Assembly: GCF_030813055.1 (NCBI RefSeq) | Contig: NZ_JAUSTW010000003.1 | Span: forward strand, 310,001-374,000 | Reading direction: 5' to 3' | Length of the DNA: 64,000 bases | Origin: Neobacillus ginsengisoli | Lineage (GTDB): Bacteria; Bacillota; Bacilli; Bacillales_B; DSM-18226 | In this document: positions 13,455 to 23,711 of the stretch, in pieces | How the letters are laid out: each line of letters starts with the position of its first letter | Position numbering within the stretch: the stretch's first letter is position 1 | Notes under the pieces: model-generated | What the model was told of the DNA's origin: nothing | The model's input: only the letters and a program-made list of their open reading frames with translations | Database searches by the model: none | Position numbers and translations under genes: made by a program

Positions 13455-13712
13455 TTAAAAGATTGCCCTTTTTTCTTGTAAACGGTTACTTATGTCAAAT
13501 TTGTTAACCATACCATATGCAACCTCTTCCCCATCAAGATAAACAACGGGAATCATAAGGCCAAACTGTTCAGTTAAATCATCACTTCTAGCAATATCAA
13601 TTTCCTTTAAGGAAAAATTCCATTCCTCCTGAAGCTCCAGTAAAGATTTTTTTGCTTTATCACATAAAGGGCATTGTTTCCGGGTATATAGGGTAATGGT
13701 ATGCTCTAGCAA
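13455..13712 (-). CDS. glutaredoxin-like protein
   Basis: Small thioredoxin-fold protein of about 85 residues with a CPLC redox motif after a first beta strand (TITLYTRKQCPLCDKAKK) and the cis-Pro segment LMIPVVYLDG. A TTG at 13710-13712, seven bases after AAAGGAG, is the best start. It begins 13 bases after the rpoN stop, so the two share a transcript. The target of its thiol chemistry is unknown. Confidence 0.85.
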   Translation of the reverse strand: MLEHTITLYTRKQCPLCDKAKKSLLELQEEWNFSLKEIDIARSDDLTEQFGLMIPVVYLDGEEVAYGMVNKFDISNRLQEKRAIF

Positions 13713-13725
13713 ATCAATTCTCCTT

Positions 13726-15054
13726 TCAATCAAACCTTTTTCGCTTTGAAGAAGATGGGATACCTAATTGGTCCCGATACTTGGCAATGGTGCGCCTTGA
13801 AACCATCATCCCCTCCGCAATTTTTAATTGTTCTACAATTTCTTGATCGGAAAGCGGTTTTTGCTTATTCTCTTTTTCGATTAAAAGCGAAATCGCATTT
13901 TTTACTTGGGTCGATGAAGTATTCTCATCCGAAACCGTTTGAATGGTGCTGGTGAAAAAGGTTTTTAAGGGATAGGTCCCTACCGGCGTCTGAACATATT
14001 TTTCCCTGACAGCACGGCTCACAGTTGATTCATGAATCTCAAGCTCGCCGGCAATTTCCTTCATCGTCATCGGCTGCAAATGTTTAGGCCCCTTTTGAAA
14101 AAATAATGCCTGTTTCTCTACTATCTTAGCAACGACCTTGGTCAGGGTTTCTTTCCTCTGTTCAATACTTTTCATAATCCATTGATAATCCTGAAACTTA
14201 TCCTGTAAAAAGCGGTTTACCTGTTGGTCGATGTCAGGCCTTGAATTGATTTTCTGATAATAGTGTTCATTAAAACTAATCCTTGGAAGGGTGTCATCAA
14301 ACATTCTTACTGAAAATCCTTCCACGGTTTGTTCAACAATTGTATCAGGAATGATATAGCTAGTCGCATCATGACCCAAAAGTGCTCCCGGCTTTGGATT
14401 AAGCAGTTGAATTTCATCAAAAACTTCTTGAATGTCTTTGAGTGAAACCTGCAGTTCTTTTGAAATCTGCTTCCATTTCTTTTCCGCAAAGATGACAAAG
14501 TAGTTTGAAATAATTTGCCGTGCCAGTTCGTTATCCGGAAATTCGTATTCTAATTGAATCAATAAGCATTCTTGCAGGTTTCGGGCACCAATCCCCACAG
14601 GATCAAGGGACTGAACCACCTTTAAACCTTTATCGACAAGCTCTATTGGTGTATTTAATGTTTGGGATATTTCGTTAAGGTCACCAACAAAGTAACCGTT
14701 TACATCAATGTTTTGGATAAGATGGCGAATGACTCTTAATTGCTCGGCAGTGAAGTCTCGTAGGTTTAACTGTGATGTAAGTTGATCTTCCAGTGAAATG
14801 GGTTTGTCAGCAATTTGTTCAATCCAGTCTTTTTCCGCCTTCTGATGTTTCTTGCGGTTCCGGTCAATTAATGGATTCATCGGCTGTATATTCCCATTTT
14901 CAATCTGTAAAAGGGGATTTTCAAGCGCTTTATTTTCCAAAAAAGCAGTCAATTCCTGTGCCGAATACTGCAAAAGGGCAATAGCCTGCGACAGCTCCTG
15001 CGTCATTGCCAATTTTAATGTTTGTTGTTGCCATAATCCCGCCTTCAAATTCAT
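13726..15054 (-). CDS. sigL: RNA polymerase sigma-54 factor
   Basis: Directs RNA polymerase to -24/-12 promoters that need an AAA+ activator. 442 residues. The Gln/Leu-rich N-terminal region I (about 1-50, WQQQTLKLAMTQELSQAI) contacts activators, a core-binding domain follows, then a helix-turn-helix near 335-355 (MKEIAGELEIHESTVSRAV) and the RpoN box RRTIAKYRDQ at 420-429 that reads the -24 element. Position near cggR matches sigL of Bacillus. A 21-bp repeat array lies in its upstream region. Confidence 0.97.
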   Translation of the reverse strand: MNLKAGLWQQQTLKLAMTQELSQAIALLQYSAQELTAFLENKALENPLLQIENGNIQPMNPLIDRNRKKHQKAEKDWIEQIADKPISLEDQLTSQLNLRDFTAEQLRVIRHLIQNIDVNGYFVGDLNEISQTLNTPIELVDKGLKVVQSLDPVGIGARNLQECLLIQLEYEFPDNELARQIISNYFVIFAEKKWKQISKELQVSLKDIQEVFDEIQLLNPKPGALLGHDATSYIIPDTIVEQTVEGFSVRMFDDTLPRISFNEHYYQKINSRPDIDQQVNRFLQDKFQDYQWIMKSIEQRKETLTKVVAKIVEKQALFFQKGPKHLQPMTMKEIAGELEIHESTVSRAVREKYVQTPVGTYPLKTFFTSTIQTVSDENTSSTQVKNAISLLIEKENKQKPLSDQEIVEQLKIAEGMMVSRRTIAKYRDQLGIPSSSKRKRFD

Positions 15055-15137
15055 TCCGATCCCCCCTACTCTCTATTTTACATGATTATAAGGGATTGGT
15101 GTATGGCAAGAAATTGGTATCAGGGTTGATATTGTCT

Positions 15138-15262
15138 ATTTTTGCTTGAGTTTTGGCTATTTTTTTGGGGGATAAAAAGTTTTGTACTTGTTTTAAGGGG
15201 TTTTGTACAGGTTTCAGTGGATTAAGTCCTTTTTACGGGCGATTTGTACTTTTAGACATTTT
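15138..15262. repeat. degenerate 21-bp periodic array upstream of sigL
   Basis: TTTTGTAC occurs at 15180 and 15201, a decayed form TTAAGTCC at 15222 and ATTTGTAC at 15242; T-rich octamers at 15138 and 15159 extend the 21-base phase. It lies between the tRNA-Arg terminator and sigL, both transcribed on the minus strand. The sequence between cores is not conserved. Confidence 0.55.
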
Positions 15263-15293
15263 TCGGTAAATCAATTACTTTTTAGCCAAAACA

Positions 15294-15328
15294 GAATAAA
15301 AACCTCCTGTCGTTGAAAGAACAGGAGG
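15294..15328 (-). terminator. terminator after tRNA-Arg
   Basis: CCTCCTGT pairs with ACAGGAGG on the minus strand and is followed by TTTTTATT, ten bases past the tRNA. Confidence 0.85.
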
Positions 15329-15337
15329 CTTTTATTA

Positions 15338-15409
15338 CGCCCTCGGCAGGAATCGAACCCACATCTCAAGAACCGGAATCTTACGTGCTATCCGTTGCAC
15401 CACGAGGGC
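15338..15409 (-). tRNA. tRNA-Arg (CCG)
   Basis: A 72-nt cloverleaf. The acceptor stem is GCCCTCG/CGAGGGC with discriminator G, the anticodon loop is TTCCGGT with anticodon CCG, and the T-arm contains GGTTCGAATCC. CCA is not encoded. It reads the Arg codon CGG. A lone tRNA-Arg beside clpP also occurs in B. subtilis (trnQ). Confidence 0.95.
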
Positions 15410-15536
15410 AAAATATTAGCGACTTTTATATTATATGACATGTTCTTAATCTTTGCAAGTACTGAATAGGTTTAAAATGTTTCTGATTGGATATGATGGA
15501 ATAGGGAAAGTTGTCGAACAATTTAAAGTCAAATTG

Positions 15537-15566
15537 TTTGACCTTTATTGACCATCAGTGTATGAT
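15537..15566 (+). promoter_or_regulatory. clpP promoter with overlapping CtsR operator
   Basis: TTGACC (15538-15543) and TATGAT (15561-15566) are spaced by 17 bases. TTTGACC-TTT-ATTGACC (15537-15553), read on the other strand, is GGTCAAT-AAA-GGTCAAA, the tandem heptad of the heat-shock repressor CtsR, and covers the -35. ClpP should therefore be induced by heat and protein damage. Confidence 0.87.
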
Positions 15567-15613
15567 AACAATACATAATATTTTCACTTTCAAACTCAGG
15601 AGGAGGAAGAAAA

Positions 15614-16219
15614 ATGAATTTGATTCCTACAGTTATTGAACAAACAAATCGGGGCGAGAGAGCATATGACATATATTCCCGTCTTTTAAAAGACCGGATC
15701 ATTATGCTTGGCAGTGCAATTGATGATCATGTTGCCAATTCAATTGTTGCCCAATTACTATTCCTTGAAGCGGAAAACCCTGAAAAAGACATTACACTTT
15801 ACATCAATAGTCCCGGTGGAAGCATTACAGCAGGGATGGCGATTTACGATACAATGCAATATATTAAAGCGAATGTATCTACTGTTTGTATCGGTATGGC
15901 TGCATCCATGGGTGCTTTCTTATTAGCTGCAGGTGAAAAAGGGAAGCGTTATGCTCTGCCTAACGCGGAGGTCATGATTCACCAGCCACTTGGCGGTGCT
16001 CAAGGACAAGCAACGGAAATTGAAATTGCTGCAAAACGCATTCTCTTCCTTCGTGAAAAATTAAATGGAATTTTAGCAGAACGTACAGGCCAGCCACTTG
16101 AGGTCATTCAAAAAGATACAGACCGCGATAATTTCATGACAGCGGAAAGAGCAAAGGAATATGGCCTGATTGACCAAATCATCACTCGTAACTTATTTGA
16201 TGAAAAAAATAAAAAATAA
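15614..16219 (+). CDS. clpP: ATP-dependent Clp protease proteolytic subunit
   Basis: Forms the tetradecameric barrel protease that works with ClpX, ClpC or ClpE and degrades ssrA-tagged proteins. 201 residues with the catalytic triad S98 (MAASMGA), H123 (VMIHQP) and D172 (TDRDNF). AGGAGGAGG precedes the ATG. It is the only gene on the plus strand in this part and carries its own CtsR-controlled promoter. Confidence 0.98.
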   Translation: MNLIPTVIEQTNRGERAYDIYSRLLKDRIIMLGSAIDDHVANSIVAQLLFLEAENPEKDITLYINSPGGSITAGMAIYDTMQYIKANVSTVCIGMAASMGAFLLAAGEKGKRYALPNAEVMIHQPLGGAQGQATEIEIAAKRILFLREKLNGILAERTGQPLEVIQKDTDRDNFMTAERAKEYGLIDQIITRNLFDEKNKK

Positions 16220-16225
16220 AAACTA

Positions 16226-16257
16226 AAAGGGTTTGGCAGTTGTTGCCAAACCCTTTT
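16226..16257. terminator. shared terminator between clpP and crh
   Basis: AAGGGTTTGGCA and TGCCAAACCCTT form a near-symmetrical hairpin with T-rich flanks on both strands, between two convergent genes. Confidence 0.85.
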
Positions 16258-16258
16258 C

Positions 16259-16516
16259 TTAATGTTCTTTTTCGATAAATTCGCTTAAAGCAGCGATGGC
16301 GTTTTCTTCATCATCACCATCGGCTACGATGTTAATGACCACTCCGGAGCCTACAGCAAGACTCATTAATCCCATGATACTTTTTGCATTAACTTTTTTT
16401 CCATCCTTCTCAAGAAAAATATCCGATGAAAATCGGTTAGCTTCCTGGACAAATAAGGCCGCTGGTCGTGCTTGAAGCCCTGTTTTCAATTTTACTTCTA
16501 CTTGTTTTACCCTCAT
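16259..16516 (-). CDS. crh: HPr-like catabolite repression protein Crh
   Basis: 85-residue HPr paralogue. The start ATG (16514-16516, MRVKQVEVKLKTGLQARPA) follows GAGGAGG. Position 15 is Gln instead of the catalytic His of HPr, while the regulatory S46 (KSIMGL) is kept, so it cannot serve PTS sugar transport but can be phosphorylated by HprK (encoded at 32.7 kb) to act with CcpA. It lies 27 bases after whiA, as in B. subtilis. Confidence 0.96.
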   Translation of the reverse strand: MRVKQVEVKLKTGLQARPAALFVQEANRFSSDIFLEKDGKKVNAKSIMGLMSLAVGSGVVINIVADGDDEENAIAALSEFIEKEH

Positions 16517-16543
16517 TACAAAATTCCTCCTCATTTGATTTTT

Positions 16544-17494
16544 CTATTTTCTTGGATCTAATTCACCAATACGCAATTTCTCAGCAATTTCATCTATTTT
16601 TCTTAATCTATGATTAATCCCCGATTTACTAATAGAGCCGCCTGAGACCATTTCCCCCAGCTCTTTTAAGGTGACATCCGTAAAATTCATCCGCAGCTCG
16701 GCAATTTCCCTTAACTTTTCAGGTAATATATGAAGGCCGACAGTTTGGTCAATATAGCGGATATTTTCTACCTGCCTGATCGAGGCACCGATTGTTTTAT
16801 TTAAGTTCGCTGTTTCACAATTAACGAGACGATTAACGGAGTTCCTCATATCTCTAACAATTCTAACATCTTCAAAGCGAAGTAAGGCATTATGGGCACC
16901 AATAATATTTAAAAATTCGGTAATTTTCTCCGCCTCTTTTAGGTACGTAATGAAGCCTTTTTTTCGCTCAAGCGTTTTACTGTTTAAGCCAAATGTATTC
17001 ATCAATTCGCATAAAGAATCATTATGTTCTTTATAAAGCGAAAAAATTTCCAAATGATAAGAAGACGTTTCCGGGTTATTTACTGAGCCCCCGGCTAGAA
17101 ATGCTCCACGTAAATAAGAACGCTTACAACACTTCTTTTTCACTAGCTCATTCGAAATATCATGAATGATGGTGAATCCTTCACCGAGAATTTTTGTATC
17201 CTCAAGAATTTCTTTTGCCTGGTGCGATAAACGGACAATATAGACGTTATTTTTTTTCAAACGCATTTTTTTCCTTACCAGCAGCTCAACTTGAACTTGG
17301 TAACTCTTTTTTAGTAATGTATAAATTCTCCTGGCAATCGCTGCATTTTCGGTTTGAATATCGACAACTAACTTACGATTGGAGAATGATAGAGAACCGT
17401 TCATGCGTATTAAAGCGGATAACTCTGCTTGAATGCAACACGACTTCACTTCCAGGTTCGTTAATTCTTTTTTCGTTTCCGAAGCGAAAGACAT
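16544..17494 (-). CDS. whiA: DNA-binding protein WhiA
   Basis: LAGLIDADG-like fold plus C-terminal helix-turn-helix; in Firmicutes it affects cell division and chromosome segregation. The ATG at 17492-17494 ([20 protein letters not shown]) is used, following AAGGGGGTG, giving 316 residues as in B. subtilis. The segment [24 protein letters not shown] near 130-150 is the LAGLIDADG-derived part; [20 protein letters not shown] is the HTH. Confidence 0.97.
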   Translation of the reverse strand: MSFASETKKELTNLEVKSCCIQAELSALIRMNGSLSFSNRKLVVDIQTENAAIARRIYTLLKKSYQVQVELLVRKKMRLKKNNVYIVRLSHQAKEILEDTKILGEGFTIIHDISNELVKKKCCKRSYLRGAFLAGGSVNNPETSSYHLEIFSLYKEHNDSLCELMNTFGLNSKTLERKKGFITYLKEAEKITEFLNIIGAHNALLRFEDVRIVRDMRNSVNRLVNCETANLNKTIGASIRQVENIRYIDQTVGLHILPEKLREIAELRMNFTDVTLKELGEMVSGGSISKSGINHRLRKIDEIAEKLRIGELDPRK

Positions 17495-17528
17495 CCCCTT
17501 CACCCCCTTTTATACCGGGCACCTTTAT

Positions 17529-18512
17529 TTACGCATCAAAGCGCTTTTTGGTTTCATTTATTAATAAATTATATAGAATTTGGGCTACTTTTTTCGGATC
17601 ATGCCGAAGTGCGCCATTTTCCTGTACGGCAATATCAGCATGGACCACTTCAAGTCCAAGCTCATATAGCCTTGGGAGATCATATTGCACGGGATCAGCC
17701 AATTCCTCATTATAGCGAAGTTGAATATCCGGCGGGATCTCTTCATTGTTTACTAATATTGTATTTATACAAGCAGCGTTCATGTGATCGTAAACTGCCT
17801 GAACATGATCACTTGCAGTAAACCCATGTGTTTCCCCTGCTTGAGTCATCAAATTGCAAATGTATACCTTATTTGCTTTGGAGCGGCAGATTTCATCTCC
17901 CAATCTCGGAACGAGAAGATTCGGCAGAATACTGGTATATAAGCTTCCAGGACCAATAATTATTAAATCAGCCTGACGGATTGCTTGAATGCTTTCAGGT
18001 AATGGGCGAATATCCCCCGGTGTTAAAAAGACTTTTTTAATCCTTTTACCGGAATAGGGAATTTTCGACTCCCCTGAAACAATCGTCCCATCTTCCATTT
18101 CAGCATGTAAAACAACACTTTGATTTGCAGCAGGCAATACCTTGCCACGAACATTTAGTACTTTACTCATCTCTTGGATAGCATGAACAAAATTACCGGT
18201 AATGGAAGTCATCGCAGCCAAAATCAAGTTCCCAAGTGAATGTCCCGATAATTCATTGGATGTAGAAAAGCGATGTTGAAACATCTCCTCAACAAGTGGT
18301 TCAACATCAGATAATGCCGCCAAAACATTGCGAATATCACCCGGAGGAGGAATATGCAAATCATCCCGCAGCCTCCCCGAGCTTCCACCGTCATCGGCAA
18401 CCGTTACAATCGCAGTAATATCTACTGGAAACTGCTTTAGTCCCCGTAACAAAACAGGCAATCCCGTTCCTCCGCCAATGATGACTATTCTTGGCTGTCC
18501 GAACTCTCTCAT
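17529..18512 (-). CDS. yvcK: gluconeogenesis factor YvcK/MgfK
   Basis: CofD/UPF0052-family protein needed for growth on gluconeogenic carbon sources and for cell-shape control in B. subtilis; it binds UDP-sugars in that species. 327 residues with [16 protein letters not shown] at the N-terminus and [12 protein letters not shown]. It overlaps rapZ by 4 bases and lies directly upstream of whiA in the yvcI-rapZ-yvcK-whiA-crh operon. Confidence 0.95.
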   Translation of the reverse strand: MREFGQPRIVIIGGGTGLPVLLRGLKQFPVDITAIVTVADDGGSSGRLRDDLHIPPPGDIRNVLAALSDVEPLVEEMFQHRFSTSNELSGHSLGNLILAAMTSITGNFVHAIQEMSKVLNVRGKVLPAANQSVVLHAEMEDGTIVSGESKIPYSGKRIKKVFLTPGDIRPLPESIQAIRQADLIIIGPGSLYTSILPNLLVPRLGDEICRSKANKVYICNLMTQAGETHGFTASDHVQAVYDHMNAACINTILVNNEEIPPDIQLRYNEELADPVQYDLPRLYELGLEVVHADIAVQENGALRHDPKKVAQILYNLLINETKKRFDA

Positions 18513-19402
18513 GTTGTTTTTTCCTTTCTCCTCTCAATGTCACGATGCGAAACACAGGTTTTGTAATCATGTTCAAAAAATCGTCCAATATACTCCGCAA
18601 GTGCTACCGAACGATGCTGACCGCCTGTACATCCAATCGCAATGACGAGCTGTGCTTTCCCTTCTCTTTTATAATGGGGAAGCATGAACGCGAGCAAGTC
18701 TGTCACCTTTTCCAAAAACTTATGTGTTTCATTCCATTTTAAAACATAACCTGATACTTCCTCATCTAAACCGGTTTTAGGACGCATATGCTCAATATAA
18801 TGAGGATTTGGCAGGAAACGCACATCAAAAACGAGATCGGCGTCGATTGGGATTCCATGTTTAAATCCAAATGACATGACATTGACAGTAAAGATTAGTT
18901 TTTTATTTGAAGTAAATTCAGTTAATATCTTTTCACGCAGTTCCCGAGGCTTCATTTGCGATGTGTTATAAATGAGCTGGGCACGGCCTTTTAATTCTTC
19001 AAGGAGCTCCCTTTCAAGTTCAATCCCTTCGAGCGGCAGCCCTGTAGGCGCAAGCGGGTGTGACCGCCGCGTCTCTTTGTATCGGCGTACTAATGTTGCA
19101 TCATCTGCATCCAAAAACAAAATCTGCGGTGTAACCCATGAAGTTTCAGCAAGGTCATCTAATGCCTTAAAGAGATGATCAAAAAACTCTCTGCCCCGTA
19201 AATCCATCACAAGTGCCACTTTATTCATTTTATTCCCGGATTCCTTCATAAGTTCTAAGAATTTTGGCAGCAATGTTGGCGGCAAATTATCAACACAAAA
19301 GAATCCTAAATCCTCTAAGCTTTGAATAGCAACTGTTTTTCCTGCCCCTGACATACCCGTGATAATGACCATCTGAGTATCGCTTGTCGAACCGGTACTC
19401 AT
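18509..19402 (-). CDS. rapZ: RNase adapter / nucleotide-binding protein RapZ (YvcJ)
   Basis: P-loop protein of 297 residues with GMSGAGKT at 16-23. In E. coli RapZ guides RNase E to the sRNA GlmZ; the B. subtilis YvcJ hydrolyses nucleotides and influences competence, so the exact role here is open. The C-terminal domain contains [11 protein letters not shown] and [12 protein letters not shown]. It overlaps yvcK by 4 bases, which points to translational coupling. Confidence 0.95.
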   Translation of the reverse strand: MSTGSTSDTQMVIITGMSGAGKTVAIQSLEDLGFFCVDNLPPTLLPKFLELMKESGNKMNKVALVMDLRGREFFDHLFKALDDLAETSWVTPQILFLDADDATLVRRYKETRRSHPLAPTGLPLEGIELERELLEELKGRAQLIYNTSQMKPRELREKILTEFTSNKKLIFTVNVMSFGFKHGIPIDADLVFDVRFLPNPHYIEHMRPKTGLDEEVSGYVLKWNETHKFLEKVTDLLAFMLPHYKREGKAQLVIAIGCTGGQHRSVALAEYIGRFFEHDYKTCVSHRDIERRKEKTT

Positions 19403-19420
19403 TGCAATTCCCCCTATTGG

Positions 19421-19879
19421 TTAACTTGGATCTAATCGATAACTGATTAGTTGAAAATCTTTTGTATAAGTAAAAGTACCGTAAATGATTCCTTTTCCAT
19501 GGATCATATAATCAATAATATGATAATCGCCTGCGGCCATCGGAAGATTTTTCAACTGATCTAGCTGATGCCATTCCAGCTTTCCTTCTTCAGATTCATC
19601 TACACGCATACCATCTGATTCGGTAGCCAAAAAAGTGAACATCATCCATTCGCTGAGAAGCTCTTCACTTTCTTTCATAATCATTGTAAAAATACCCTTT
19701 AATTGGGGATTTTTCAAGTAAATCCCCGTTTCTTCACGGTATTCCCTAATGCAGGAATCCCGAACTGATTCGCCCGGCTCCATTTTTCCGCCAGGAGCTA
19801 CCCACCAGCCGCGCCGCGGTTTCTGCAGCAATAATATTTGATTTTCTCTCATCAATACACAATTGGTGACCCGCTGCAC
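19421..19879 (-). CDS. yvcI: Nudix hydrolase YvcI
   Basis: 152-residue Nudix pyrophosphohydrolase. The Nudix box GX5EX7REUXEEXGU is complete: GKMEPGES...REYREETGI. A GTG start after GAGGGTG fits. It opens the yvcI-rapZ-yvcK-whiA-crh operon; substrate unknown, probably a nucleoside diphosphate derivative. Confidence 0.92.
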   Translation of the reverse strand: MQRVTNCVLMRENQILLLQKPRRGWWVAPGGKMEPGESVRDSCIREYREETGIYLKNPQLKGIFTMIMKESEELLSEWMMFTFLATESDGMRVDESEEGKLEWHQLDQLKNLPMAAGDYHIIDYMIHGKGIIYGTFTYTKDFQLISYRLDPS

Positions 19880-20004
19880 TCTATTTCACCCTCTATTTGA
19901 CAAAATATCCTAATATAGCGACTAATTGATTCTTTTCATTATACTATTTTTAGTTTGCAGTCACAATGAAATGACGCTTGTTATTTATGTAAATTATTCA
20001 TGTC

Positions 20005-20036
20005 AAAAAAAAGAGCACAGGCTTATACGCCTGTGC
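20005..20036 (-). terminator. terminator after trxB
   Basis: GCACAGGC pairs with GCCTGTGC on the minus strand, followed by TCTTTTTTTT. It lies 140 bases after the trxB stop; the rest of the 296-base gap shows no gene. Confidence 0.85.
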
Positions 20037-20175
20037 AGGAAAAGTATATTTTTTTAAAGGGGGTCAATTACTATCTCTATAATACCCTACCATTATTTCA
20101 CTACTGTTACAGGAGAATTAAAACATAATTACTTTTTCGTGAACAAATTTGGACCGGGTTGACCGGAACGGAATA

Positions 20176-21138
<963 letters not shown>

Positions 21139-21231
21139 TTATTAAGAACAATGCCTATTATAAGCATTAGTATCCCCTTTTCCCTTAATGGTATATAACA
21201 AAGATTTTCTCGTCCAAGAATTTGCTCAATC

Positions 21232-21266
21232 AAAAGCTCCAGCACCCTCAAAGAGGCACTGGAAGC
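21232..21266 (-). terminator. terminator after the TPR gene
   Basis: GCTTCCAGTGCCTC and GAGGGTGCTGGAGC pair with small mismatches on the minus strand, followed by TTTTG. Confidence 0.75.
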
Positions 21267-21272
21267 TAACGT

Positions 21273-22766
21273 TTATTTTAGAAGTGATTTGATTACCTTT
21301 ACATATTTACCTACAGTTGCCGATGATACTCCATAGCGTTCAGCAATTTCTAGCTGTGATACTTTTTCACTACGGAGCTTATTCCAAACATAATCAATGG
21401 CTCCCGCCCATCCATTCTTGTTTTTCAATTGGATACCGGATTGCGCCATTTCCTCCAAAGCAGAAAACCACATTAAATATAATCCGGACTCCACCATGCC
21501 GATTGGCTGATGGTTTTGATATAAGAGTTCCGCCACCTGATGGGCTTCTGCTGTAACAGAAGGCAAGCCGGACTTTACATAGGAAAGGTATTCTCTTTCA
21601 ATAGGAGAAAGCTTTTGATTTTGAAAAAGCCGCTTCGATGAAAGGATTTCGTCTTTTTTACTTGAAACCGTTGCGAGGAAAATCGCAAACAATCGTTCTT
21701 CAATATAGTCGCTTTCCAGCTTTTGAAAAATCGACCCGGGATGGTCCTCGAAACCATTTGTTGGCGGCGCTGAAGCATTCCACGGCTCTAGTCCCTCTTT
21801 ATCAGGATTGATTTGAAGGGCGATTTTCCAAATATTTTTTGCGAAATTTTCATAACCTGTGTAAAAAGCCGAGTAGGATAGCCAGTAATAAAACGGACCG
21901 TCGCCTTCAAATCCGTGTTTATATAACTTTTTAAGCCATAAATAAGCCAATTCATACTCTCCGACTAATGCAAAGGTTGCTCCTAATTTAAATTGATGTT
22001 CCGAAAGAAGCGGCTGAATTTTTTTTAATGTATCAATTAATGCTTTTGCTTTTTCAGTTTGACCTTGGTAATGGGCAAATACAAGCCTGTTACAAAGAGC
22101 ATGGAGATTTCCGGGATTGCGCTCCAAAACATCTGTTAATATAGCTTCCGCTTTTTCCGTTTTCCCAAGATAAAAATAAGCTAGGGCTAAATTATTGTAC
22201 GCCGACCAGTATTCCGGATACTGTTCAACGACATCCTTTAAAAGCTCGATCGCTTTTGGAAAATATCCCGATTCCAAAAGATCGCGGGCTTGCTCCTGCT
22301 TTATAATGAGATCGTCCTGCAGATACAGTTCATCCTCCAGTCCTTCTCCTTCAAAAGAAAGCAGTTCGAGCAGATCTTCTGTGTCTTCCGTAAAATCACC
22401 ATCCGGATCCAATTGTAAATAAAGTTTGGCATGGTGATATGCATCTTTAAAAAATCCCAAATGGGCATAATTATTGGCTAAAAAATAATGGCATTCAGTC
22501 ATTTCTTCGTCCAGTTCTTCAAGGATTAGATGCAAGAGTCGATTGGAATTTTCAAACTCGCCCAGTTCAGTTGAAACAATGGCTAGCTGGCATGCAATCA
22601 TCGGTTCACCCGGTTCAAGCTGTAAAGCCCGCCCGAGATATTTTTTTGCCTTTATAAAATCACGCCGATGATACGCCTTTACACCCTTCGTGAAATAATA
22701 TTCCCCAGTCGGAACAAATGAAAGTACTTTTCCCTTTTGAATTCTTGCTTTCGCGTCTTTACCCAT
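21273..22766 (-). CDS. yvcD: TPR-repeat protein YvcD
   Basis: Protein of 497 residues when started at the ATG 22764-22766 (MGKDAKARIQKGKV) behind GGAGG. At least four tetratricopeptide repeats can be read (for example KAKKYLGRALQLEPGEP, KAIELLKDVVEQYPEYWSAY, KAEAILTDVLERNPGN), with acidic linkers. The last 35 residues form a helix-turn-helix: VSQLEIAERYGVSSATVGKY. TPR arrays mediate protein contacts, so this may be a DNA-bound scaffold; function is unknown. A 21-bp repeat array lies about 135 bases upstream. Confidence 0.88.
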   Translation of the reverse strand: MGKDAKARIQKGKVLSFVPTGEYYFTKGVKAYHRRDFIKAKKYLGRALQLEPGEPMIACQLAIVSTELGEFENSNRLLHLILEELDEEMTECHYFLANNYAHLGFFKDAYHHAKLYLQLDPDGDFTEDTEDLLELLSFEGEGLEDELYLQDDLIIKQEQARDLLESGYFPKAIELLKDVVEQYPEYWSAYNNLALAYFYLGKTEKAEAILTDVLERNPGNLHALCNRLVFAHYQGQTEKAKALIDTLKKIQPLLSEHQFKLGATFALVGEYELAYLWLKKLYKHGFEGDGPFYYWLSYSAFYTGYENFAKNIWKIALQINPDKEGLEPWNASAPPTNGFEDHPGSIFQKLESDYIEERLFAIFLATVSSKKDEILSSKRLFQNQKLSPIEREYLSYVKSGLPSVTAEAHQVAELLYQNHQPIGMVESGLYLMWFSALEEMAQSGIQLKNKNGWAGAIDYVWNKLRSEKVSQLEIAERYGVSSATVGKYVKVIKSLLK

Positions 22767-22900
22767 GAAGTCCTCCATCTTTCATATAAACATAACTAAT
22801 GTAGTATAACACAACTGTTACTTGTACGAGAAGGGGGTGGAAAATTGTAATTTAAGAGGTTTACAACTGTGGAGAGTGGTGCATTTGATGGGATTTCATT

Positions 22901-22984
22901 ACTGTCGGATGAGCATGTATAACTGTCGGATAAAGTTGCGTTACTGTCGGATAAGCACACGTTTCTGTCGGAGAGCAAGTCCTT
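22901..22984. repeat. 21-bp periodic array, core ACTGTCGGATAA
   Basis: ACTGTCGGAT starts at 22901, 22922 and 22943, and TCTGTCGGAG at 22964, exactly 21 bases apart; the 9 bases between cores vary. It lies between the hisIE terminator and yvcD. The opposite strand reads as a heptad peptide (LSDSNAT-like) but has no ribosome binding site. Confidence 0.9.
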
Positions 22985-23071
22985 ACTTGTTTTGATTGTT
23001 TAATCCTCCGATAGCAACTTACAAAATTGAAGAGGGATTTTTACAAATTTCAAGCTGCGAGTCCATTTTCA

Positions 23072-23098
23072 CAAAAAACCAGCCCCATTAGGACCGGT
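23072..23098 (-). terminator. terminator of the his operon
   Basis: ACCGGTCC pairs with GGGGCTGGT on the minus strand through a TAAT loop, followed by TTTTTT; it overlaps the hisIE stop codon. Confidence 0.75.
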
Positions 23099-23711
23099 CC
23101 TTGTGTCTTTCTTCAAGTGTTAGCAGTACTTCTTTAAAAGGAAGCTCCTGTTCAACCAAGAGAACCATTAAGTGATACAGTAAATCGGATGCTTCCCATT
23201 TTAGTTCACCATGGTCGCGGTTTTTAGCGGCGATTATGACTTCTGCAGCCTCCTCGCCGACTTTTTTCAAAATTTTATCTACGCCTTTTTCAAAGAGGTA
23301 AGTGGTATATGCTCCTTCAGGGCGCTCGCGTTCGCGGTCTAAAATTACTTTTTCAAGCGAAGCTAATATCTGATAGTCCGCCAAAGCTGGAGTCGAAACT
23401 CCTTCATAAACCCGCTCTGAAAAACAGCTTACCGCACCTGTATGGCAGGCAGGACCTTTGGGGTTCACCAAAACAAGCAAAGCATCCTGATCGCAGTCAT
23501 AATTCACACTGACCACTTTTTGCGTGTTACCGCTTGTCTCTCCCTTGTGCCACAATTCCTGACGGGAACGGCTAAAAAACCATGTTTCACCGGTTTCCAA
23601 CGTTTTATCAAGTGATTCCCGATTCATATAAGCTAACGTTAAAACTTCCTTTGTTGAGGCATCCTGGATGATGGCAGGAACGAGCCCCTTTTCATCGAAC
23701 TTCACATTCAT
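23088..23711 (-). CDS. hisI: bifunctional phosphoribosyl-AMP cyclohydrolase / phosphoribosyl-ATP pyrophosphatase
   Basis: HisIE fusion of 207 residues carrying out steps 2 and 3 of histidine synthesis. The HisI part (about 1-110) contains the zinc region CDQDALL and GPACHTG; the HisE part (about 112-207) has [21 protein letters not shown] and [15 protein letters not shown]. It overlaps hisF by 4 bases and ends the operon. Confidence 0.97.
   Translation of the reverse strand: MNVKFDEKGLVPAIIQDASTKEVLTLAYMNRESLDKTLETGETWFFSRSRQELWHKGETSGNTQKVVSVNYDCDQDALLVLVNPKGPACHTGAVSCFSERVYEGVSTPALADYQILASLEKVILDRERERPEGAYTTYLFEKGVDKILKKVGEEAAEVIIAAKNRDHGELKWEASDLLYHLMVLLVEQELPFKEVLLTLEERHKDRS

Noticed and set aside
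22796..22978. 60-codon minus-strand frame with LSDS heptads
   Set aside because: It is the 21-bp array read through, has no ribosome binding site, and contains no typical protein features.
22901..22984. CRISPR array
   Set aside because: Units are 21 bases with only 9-12 conserved; spacers of 9 bases and no cas genes.
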